Positions 56,618 to 64,000 of a stretch of DNA of 64,000 bases are shown one piece after another (the stretch's first letter is position 1; each line of letters begins with the position of its first letter). The notes beneath the pieces are model-generated. The model was not told the origin of the DNA and searched no databases. It saw only the letters and a list, made by a program, of their open reading frames with translations. A program made the position numbers and the translations under genes. The stretch comes from Centrapalus pauciflorus (Eukaryota > Streptophyta > Magnoliopsida > Asterales > Asteraceae): NCBI GenBank assembly GCA_020465985.1, contig JAANYP010007164.1:1-64000 (forward strand), written 5' to 3'.

Positions 56618-58190
56618 TGTAACACACTCTCATTACACATAAAAGCTACGTCATAAAAATATCATAAGTGACAATATCACATAAAATCCATATTACACAT
56701 GTCAGAGTATAATACAAATCACTGATAATTTAAAACTTCCATACAAAGGGTTAATAGTGTAATCATGAGTTTAGTACACAAATCCTAATTAAACTAACAT
56801 GCTACTTCTGGCTATCGGATATATACTGAATACACAAAATCACAGTTTCCCAAAAGATGTTATAATCATACAGTAGCTATTACAAAATTCCCAAGTAGCT
56901 CCAGCTCCTACTTTGGCGGCTGCGACTACTGTGCCCCTTTCTGACTGCCTGAACATGTTAGACTCGAAAACGTAAGCTGAGAAGCTCATGAGTATGCAAG
57001 GGTTAGACTCTGCAGAATAAACACATAATGCAAACACATAGTACATAACACACAAGCATATCTCTATCTCAATCCCTCATCCACACGTCTCAGATATGAT
57101 CATAAAGGAGCATGAACACGATCCTTGTGGGGACACTTCCCCGGCTAAAAAACTGCACACGACAGTGGTTAGCAAATCCCTGTAGCTCAGGAGCGACCCG
57201 ACTATAGGCCATACCGTATATATACGCTCGAATGACTGGTTAGGGACAGTCAGCCCCCGCAATCACACCCATCGCGAATAATAGTCCGTATGGAACTCAT
57301 CACGGACGCCCTGGAATGGATCTCATCTCTTGCACATAAAACACATATAATAAAGATAGAATCATACTTGAGGTTCACGTCCCTGTTTCGTACACAATAC
57401 ACAACATATACACAATAGCTACACAACTAAAACTCGTGAAAGAGGCACGCATTTGGAAAAGAACTCGAGTACTCACCTGTCTATCAGACCATCTGTCTCA
57501 ATCAATGAATCCTCTGATCATAAATTTTAGTTCGGCTCACTGTTTACCCGTCCATGTAAACACATAGATTCCCCGAAATATTAATACAACTCAACAAATA
57601 CCCAAAACAGACTCTTATACTGATCTTATAACTGAATCGGACCCCCAAAAGTAACCCCAAACGGGCCTTAAAGCCCAAATCAAAGCTGGCCTAGATACGC
57701 GGATCGTAGCCCGCACTTACGCTCATCGCGGTCGCGCTTGGGATCGCGGTTGCGCTAACCATCCTGGCTCGCGTTCATGATCTCGCCCAGTACTTGACCC
57801 CGTACCGCCACAAAACTCATCGCGGTCGCGCTCAGGGGATCGCGACCACGCTCCTAGGCGAGCAGGTCTCCCCTGTTCGCTGTTCATGGCTGTCCAAGGG
57901 TTAAATCTCCCTTATAACTCGATTTCAAGCCATATAAACACCCAAAATCAATACATAACTCTACCATGCATGCTTATTAGTCAATTCCACGAAAATTGAA
58001 TCACACTCAACTCATAAAAATCAAGCTTCTCTTACCTCTGGGCTTAAGAACACAACAAGAAGATGATGAGAAGAACTTCCAGCAATCAAATCCGAATTCA
58101 TGGCCTCTGTCTTCGATCAACACACACACACACACACACACACTTCTGGATGCCAAGGGAAGAAAGGAAGAAAAGGAATTCAAAGGGAGC

Positions 58191-58259
<69 letters not shown>

Positions 58260-58516
58260 CTATATTTAGTAACCTGGTACCCATTAATTCGAACCTGATG
58301 TCATATTTTCACTATTAATATCAATTCAACCCATTTAATCTCGCGATCTCATAAATATAATTAATCAACTAAATTTATAATCCGGTCACATACAACCTAA
58401 TCCCGACACGTATAATTCCACTAATCGGGATATAACTGGACCAACGCAATAATAATAATAAGATAATAATTCAATAAAATAATTTCACGTACCAAGTCTA
58501 GAAACGAGATGTTACA
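56618..58516 (-). repeat. Solo LTR, Tekay-like (about 1.9 kb)
   Basis: Minus strand TGTAACATCTCGTTTC...GTGTTACA, with the same opening as the Tekay-2 LTR (TGTAACATC, then TTGGTACGTG). Flanks share TTAA. No internal region on either side, so intra-element LTR recombination removed it. Minus-strand splice-donor match GAG/GTAAGAG at about 58028-58038. Contains (CA)n 58120-58143 and (TA)n 58194-58257, both absent from Tekay-2. Confidence 0.8.
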
Positions 58517-58547
58517 TTAACAATACTAATAACAATAAAAATTTAGA

Positions 58548-58586
<39 letters not shown>

Positions 58587-58881
58587 GTGATTTGTAAAAT
58601 AATAATAATAATAATAGAAAGTTTAGATATTAGATTTAATTATTTAAAGTTAAGTGTAAGGTAATAATTAAAAGAATGATTGAATGATATGATAAAATAT
58701 CATGAAATTTTGATAAAAGAAACATTGCTAATATCATGAGAATTTAAAGTAAATACTATTTTTTAGTTCTATAATTGATATATAGTAAGATTATACATAC
58801 ATACATATACATATGTGTGTAGAGAGAGAGAGAAAGAAAGAGAGAAAGAGAGATATTTAAGTTTCATGGAGTCCTATATTA
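58517..58881. other. AT-rich stretch with (AT)n and (GA)n, no gene
   Basis: (AT)n about 58551-58580; GAGA-rich run 58820-58853. Confidence 0.7.
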
Positions 58882-58889
58882 AACTAGAG

Positions 58890-59286
58890 TAGGGGCGGAT
58901 CCAGAAATTTTTGTTATCGGTGTCACTTTTTAAAAGTATGTTTAATACTTAGATTTTCAAAATATTTTTTAAGGTGGATCGGGTCACCAAAACTGGTTGT
59001 CAATACAAAATTAACAAATATCAAGATTTTTCTACTTAAAAAAGTATATAGTTCAATACCATAAAAACTTAAAACCAATAAGTATCGTAAGTCTTAAAGT
59101 TTTACGATTGTTGCCTTCGAGTTTTCATCTATCGAAATCTTAAAGTTTTACAATTGTTGACTTTGTAGGTGTCACTCAAAAAAAATCTTAGGTGTCACTC
59201 GGGTTTTTCATACATACGTGCCTCAGTATTTTGAAAATTTATCGGTGTCAAATGACACCCCGTTTATTATACTAAATCCGCCCCTG
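58890..59286. mobile_element. hAT MITE, 397 bp, perfect 8-bp TSD
   Basis: TAGGGGCGGATCCAG...TAAATCCGCCCCTG; TSD AACTAGAG at 58882-58889 and 59287-59294. GGTGTCACT words repeated inside. Confidence 0.92.
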
Positions 59287-59697
59287 AACTAGAGTCTTGT
59301 AGTTTCATATCAAATATACATGTTCATTACCATAAAATGTTAAATTTTATACAAAAGTGCACTATACTCATGTTCAAAATTGTATCATTATTGAATAGTT
59401 TACATCATTTACTTGTTAATTATGATAAAATGTGTTATTTCATGCAAGCAAACATATAACATCGATACATGTAAACAATGTATGTAAGTTATCATGTATA
59501 AAAGAATTTACTCAATGATACCGTAATTTGGATTAAAACTACGATAACCTTTGCGATCCAACCGTCATCACTCACTACCTGATTAATATAAAAGGTTCAC
59601 TATAATTACTCTTCGAGGTTATAAACACTGTTGCTACATCATTTCATTAGGACTTATAAATGTGTCCTACACTTAATTCAAGGACTTCACTTATTAT

Positions 59698-60214
59698 TAG
59701 GGGTGTTCAAAATCGGATATCCGATTTTCGGATATCCGAAATTCCGGATACTGACTTTTGCTATCCGAATCCGCAAATTTCGGAATCGGATATCGGATTA
59801 TCCAAATATCCGAAAAAATATCCGAAAATTCATATTTTTTAATATTTAAATATCTAAAATACAAATTCATATATCCATATAGATATTAAAAATAAATATA
59901 TCACAAACTAAATGTATCCGGAATTATTTTACTCAAAATGACAAAAAAAATATTAAAAAACTAAAATTTATAAAAATATTATTTAATAAATCTATAATAC
60001 CTAAATAAAACTCAAAAATGTACATTAGAATAATAATAAACACTCAATATTATATAAATAATCAATACTAAAGATATAAAAAAAATTTTAAAAAAATTAT
60101 TTTTTTGGATTTTCGGATTATCCGAATATCTGGAATTTTACTATCCGAATTTAGGATTGGATTTTCAGATTTTTGTTTCGGATGCTCGGATTCGGATTTT
60201 TTTGAACACCCCTA
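59698..60214. mobile_element. hAT MITE, 517 bp, perfect 8-bp TSD
   Basis: TAGGGGTGTTCAAAATCGGA...TTGAACACCCCTA; TSD CTTATTAT at 59690-59697 and 60215-60222. GGATATCCGAA palindromic words crowd both ends. Confidence 0.93.
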
Positions 60215-60418
60215 CTTATTATTTAGTTCATTCGTTGTTGTTACCATACTATTATAATAATCTAATATACCACATTCAAGCTACCTAAATAGTGCATTCT
60301 GGACCCTAACATTGCCTTCCGTAAGCCGTCAGTAAATCTAATTGTCGAGTGATTACCGATGGATCTGTCCCTTGATGATTCTGATTTTTCTTCTTGTGAT
60401 TTAGGATGGTACATCTAA

Positions 60419-60536
60419 GGCCACAGGGAGTGGGGCTCGACACCCCTCGGTACCGAGCTCGGCATTCTTGGAACACCGCGCCGTCGCCTCGGCAACGGCA
60501 TTGAAATGTCGAGCGCCTTTCCTCCATTTTCGACCG

Positions 60537-60620
<84 letters not shown>

Positions 60621-62180
60621 ACACACATAGTTTTTTAAATTACACCCACATTCAAATCATTCAAAATTTAAAAAAAATTTCTCACAACTCTCAACCTCCA
60701 TTCTCATCTCTCTCAAATATTCAAATGGCATCCGGTTCCGGTTCCGGTTCGACGAACAATCCGAACACACCAACGTCGACAAATCAAGGTTATCGTCCGA
60801 TCCCGATGCAAATGGATCAACCAATATTTTCTCCCACGGGTTTTATGAACTTTGCGGGGGTTCCGCAATCCGTTTTCGGTCGAGGGTATGACATCACGCC
60901 TACTCGACTAAATTTCATGCCTCCGGAATATTCGCAATTTAACGCGTTCACGGAGTACCAACCACTCTCTTCCCCAACGTTAGCCCCATTTGGCACCCAT
61001 CCATCTCAACATATTACCGAACCTGAAGTCGTTCCGGAAACACAACCCGAAGTCGAAGTGGATCCCGAACCCGAGTCGGCTACGAAAGGTAAAAAAAGGA
61101 AATCAACAAGAAGAGAAGACGTTGGCACGAGCTTGGCTCGATGTTTCTGAAGATCCTATTACTGGTACCGACCAAAATAGGAAAGATTTTTGGAATCGAA
61201 TTCGGTTTAGGTTCCACCAAGAAATGGGGAAAAATGACTACCGTTCGAAAGATCAACTATACACAAAATGGAGGAATGTCAACGCCGTCGTTAAACAATT
61301 TTCGGCGATATTTCATTCCATCCAATGGGAAAGTGGTCAAAACGACGCCAACATTCTAAAAAAAGCACTTGGAATGTTTAAAGACGCGAATGAGTATCCG
61401 TTTCGACATATCGAAGTGTGGTCGGTCGTAAAAGATTTTCCAACTTGGCAACGTGTTGCGACGGCCGATGATTTTATCGAACGTGGGTCTAAACGATAAA
61501 AAACAACGGACTCTAACGAGTTCACAATGTCGTCGAATGCGCATATGGGAATCAACCTTAACGACGATGACGACTCGTTTGAGGTTCCCCCACCCACACG
61601 GCCGATTGGAAGGAACGCGGCAAAACGTAAGGGTAAAGCGGCAACAAGTTCCGGTACGACGCCAACATCGGCTTCATAAGATCTTGATTCCATGACGGCA
61701 AATATAGCCGGGTTACAAAATCGTTTAGGCGAATATTTGGATTTAAAAAGACAAGATCTTATCGAAAAACAAAAAGCTCGTGACTTGAGATTTTATGCCA
61801 AAGACGTTAGTCATTTGACCGGAAAACAACTCGAGCTCGTGATGAAACAAAAGGAAGAGATAGAAAAAAATGGTTAATGTAGTTTAAGTATTTTAATGTT
61901 TTTTTTAAGTATGTTTTTTTTTTTTACTTTTAATGTCTTAATTATGTTAAATTTTAATATTATTAATGAAATGTTTTATGTTATGTTTAATTTTAATATT
62001 ATTAATTAAATGTTATTTTTTATTTCAATAATTTTTTATAAGTTTTAAATGCAAAAAAATTAAAACGAATGACATCCACACCTTCGGAATGGCATCAAAA
62101 TGGCAAAGAATGGCAAAACTGACGTGGCGCTGACGTGACGGCAAATTTGGGTGGCATCGGTGGCATACACTCCTGTGGCC
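60419..62180 (+). mobile_element. PIF/Harbinger-type element without transposase (1762 bp)
   Basis: Tips GGCCACAGGGAGTG and (complement) GGCCACAGGAGTG; TSD TAA at 60416-60418 and 62181-62183, the 3-bp size of the superfamily. Contains the Myb/SANT-like ORF1 (decayed) and a long (AT)n at 60538-60608. The DDE transposase (ORF2) is missing. Confidence 0.88.
60725..61877 (+). pseudogene. Harbinger ORF1-type Myb/SANT-like protein (NAM-associated C-terminus), decayed
   Basis: ATG 60725 (MASGSGSGSTNNPNTP). N-terminal ~130 residues are Ser/Pro-rich, then a basic KGKKRKSTRR patch; after a frameshift near 61110 the SANT-like trihelix follows (ARAWLDVSEDPITGTDQNRK, FWNRI, KWRNVNAVVKQF, FPTWQRV), then a linker and a coiled C-terminus (LIEKQKARDLRFYAKD, QKEEIEKNG). 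Besides the frameshift there are in-frame TAA codons at 61497 and about 61677. In PIF/Harbinger elements this protein binds the TIRs and works with the transposase; many plant copies are annotated as NAM-associated or GST-like proteins. Confidence 0.8.
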
Positions 62181-62183
62181 TAA

Positions 62184-62800
62184 GAAACCACATTGCATAC
62201 ATTTTCCCACTTCTTCCTAAACTCACAAACGTAAATGAACCTTAAAAGATGCCTTTAATTAAATGCTCCTGTTTAATCTAAAATTCAATTTTCATGTATC
62301 CCTTTTGGTAACACGTGTGTATAATTTTTTACCATTTCATTGATGGCCAATTGCAAAAAACTATAACTTTATATTTTTTTAGTATTTATAACGATATATT
62401 TATTTTTAATCATTAATAGCATATACTTTTATATTTTTAACTATTTTTAGCGAAAAAAATAAAAAATAAAACTTTAAATTTATCGTTGGAGCTCTATCTA
62501 TAATTTTTTCGTAATAAATAATAATTATACATAATAAAAATACTAACATAAGAACTTAATAAAAAAAGGATACACGGTAATAAAAGTACAACTTATATTT
62601 TATACTAAGTCCACATGTTTATGATTTTTTTTAAATTAGGTAGCTTTTAAAAGCTTCTAATTAAAATAATCAACTGTTTATTATTACTTTTTTATTAAAT
62701 CACCTGATCAAACATCACTTTTTTATATCTAGATTGATTGCGGTTGTTTCGTCGTTAGTGCTGTGTGATATTTAATTCAAGCGATTCTAAAATGATATAT
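62184..62800. other. AT-rich intergenic DNA, no gene
   Basis: Nothing beyond A/T runs recognised. Confidence 0.6.
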
Positions 62801-62809
62801 AACTAGGAA

Positions 62810-63760
62810 TGTGTAACCCGCGTAGATCATAAATTGTATTTTTATAAATATATTACTTTAAAATAATAAAATAACATTAGCTACCGATCGTGAATCTCAA
62901 TTGATGATCATTTTATGTTTTCAATCTAAGTTTATAAATGGAAAGAATGTGATTGATCAACCAACTAAATAATAAAAAATCTGTCATTCTAAAAATAGTT
63001 GAGACGAAAAACAATTTTATGTTGGAATGTAGAAAAGAAAAGGCGATCATAATGATATATTCGTCATTTCTTATAATATAATATATCAAACGTTATAACA
63101 CAGAAAGAAAACAATTATATATTATGTATAAAATAAAATAATTAGTTAGTTGTATACATACCTGTCTAATAAAATAAATATGACGATAATAAATTTTATA
63201 TCATAATGTAGATTTAAATAATGTAATCATAACAATATATTCAAATTTTCATAAAGTATAGTATATCAAAGGTTATCACAGGAAAACCAAAATGTTATAT
63301 ATCATATATATAAAGTAATAAAAAATTACTCGTGTACCTGCCAGCCAGTCAACTTTACCATTCGGTGAACGAAAGAGTGCGATCGATTAATCAACTAAAT
63401 AAAAAAAAATTCATTTTAAAATAGCTTGACACGATATACAATTTTATCTTATAATGTAGTTTAAAGGAAAGTGATCATAACGATATATTTGTATAACAAA
63501 CATTTTAATAGAACAACAAAACAATTATATATTATACATAAAATCATATATTTAGGCAGCTGCATGTGTGCCGGCTTAACGAAAATGGTTCCGAAGATGA
63601 TAAATTTTATATCGAAATGTAGACAAAAATAATGCAATCGTAATAAAATATTCAAATTTTGATAAAATACAATATATCAAAAGATATCACAGAACAAAAA
63701 TGTTTTATAATATATATAAAGTAATAAAATAAATCAGCTGTTTACCTGCCTGCTTGAGTT
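62810..63760. repeat. Degenerate tandem repeat, two ~420-bp A+B units
   Basis: Four related ~150-bp blocks (about 63012, 63191, 63438, 63602) share AATTTTATRTYRNAATGTAGA, TAATNNAATCATAACRATAT and an end TACCTGCC/TGTGTGCC; blocks 1 and 3 resemble each other, as do 2 and 4. Confidence 0.75.
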
Positions 63761-63810
63761 GCCTGACAGCATGCTTACGATAGCTTAAAACCCACGCAGG
63801 TCGTAAATTG

Positions 63811-63885
63811 TTATATATATATATATATATTATACATGCATACACACACACACACACACACTAGTGTGTGTCTATATATATATAT
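63811..63885. repeat. (AT)n/(AC)n microsatellites
   Basis: TATATA run, then (CA)n meeting a CTAG-centred palindrome ACACACTAGTGTGT, then TATATA. Confidence 0.9.
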
Positions 63886-64000
63886 AGTGGCGGACCCATG
63901 AATTTCGGTCGCCGGTGGCACAAATTTGAGTCGTGTTTCCGATTTTACAAATTTATTAGTTAGATTGGTCGGGTCGGGTTAATAGCCGATAATATTAATT
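63886..64000 (+). mobile_element. hAT-like MITE, left end only
   Basis: AGTGGCGGACCCATGAATTT resembles the tip of the 58890 element (GGGGCGGATCCAGAAATTT), followed by the same GGTGGCAC-type words. The right end is outside the window. Confidence 0.6.

Noticed and set aside
60401..60720. ORFs with long Tyr-Ile runs on both strands near 60540-60610
   Set aside because: Translation of (AT)n; the real ORF starts downstream at ATG 60725.

Overview
This window is nuclear DNA of a flowering plant. It is AT-rich, has spliced genes and long microsatellites, and is packed with plant transposable elements: Copia and Ty3 chromovirus LTR retrotransposons, an Athila-type element, Helitrons, hAT and PIF/Harbinger MITEs. 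The protein families suggest a eudicot, perhaps an asterid, but the species cannot be named from the sequence. I see no rRNA, tRNA or ordinary host housekeeping gene. The only spliced cellular-type gene is a replication protein A (RPA70)-like gene that probably belongs to a Helitron.

Region 1, positions 1-27215, is a nest of at least five LTR retrotransposons. Copia-1 (plus strand, 1-7758, left part outside the window) has a broken pol and, downstream of pol, a large intact extra ORF (4182-6989). It sits inside the pol gene of Copia-2 (minus strand, 7759-12845). Copia-2 sits inside the last ORF of an Athila-like Ty3 element (12846-15956). That element abuts a third Copia (15957-27215), into which a Tekay-type chromovirus (Tekay-1, 16547-25133, TSD CAAAG) has also inserted. 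Tekay-1 has three nonsense codons, a frameshift and an intron-like interruption of its reverse transcriptase.

Region 2, 27216-35898, is AT-rich DNA leading to a ~1.8 kb foldback element (28784-35898) made of two arms of almost 0.9 kb. A very young non-autonomous LTR element on the minus strand (28870-34187, TSD AACAA) has jumped into its left arm. That element encodes only a coiled-coil gag-like protein and has a leader holding about 20 iterations of a CTCGAATG-type motif.

Region 3, 35970-51209, looks like a Helitron with a ten-exon RPA70-like gene (36339-49269). A nearly pristine Tekay chromovirus (Tekay-2, 40082-48584, TSD AAAAA, one LTR mismatch seen) sits in exon 8. Removing the element and one TSD copy leaves ten exons whose lengths and phases give a continuous 510-codon frame. 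A second small Helitron with the tail of the RepHel helicase (49543-50341) is nested near the right end. Copies of the Helitron 5' terminus occur in both orientations.

Region 4, 51210-64000, is gene-poor. It contains five complete MITEs or small transposons with recognisable TSDs, one probable Tourist-type MITE, a solo Tekay-like LTR (56618-58516, minus), minisatellites, a PIF/Harbinger derivative with a decayed Myb/SANT-like ORF (60419-62180), a degenerate tandem repeat and the start of another hAT-like MITE at the right edge.

The most unusual signals are: (a) a strong splice donor just downstream of the LTR TATA box in three different Tekay-type LTRs, paired with an acceptor a few bases before the gag ATG, suggesting a leader intron spanning U5 and the primer-binding site; (b) the in-frame 90-bp GT-AG intron in Tekay-1 RT; (c) short ~20-bp iterated motifs (CTCGA/TTCGA, and CTGCTAGT) in LTRs and leaders of unrelated elements; and (d) the RPA gene caught just after disruption.
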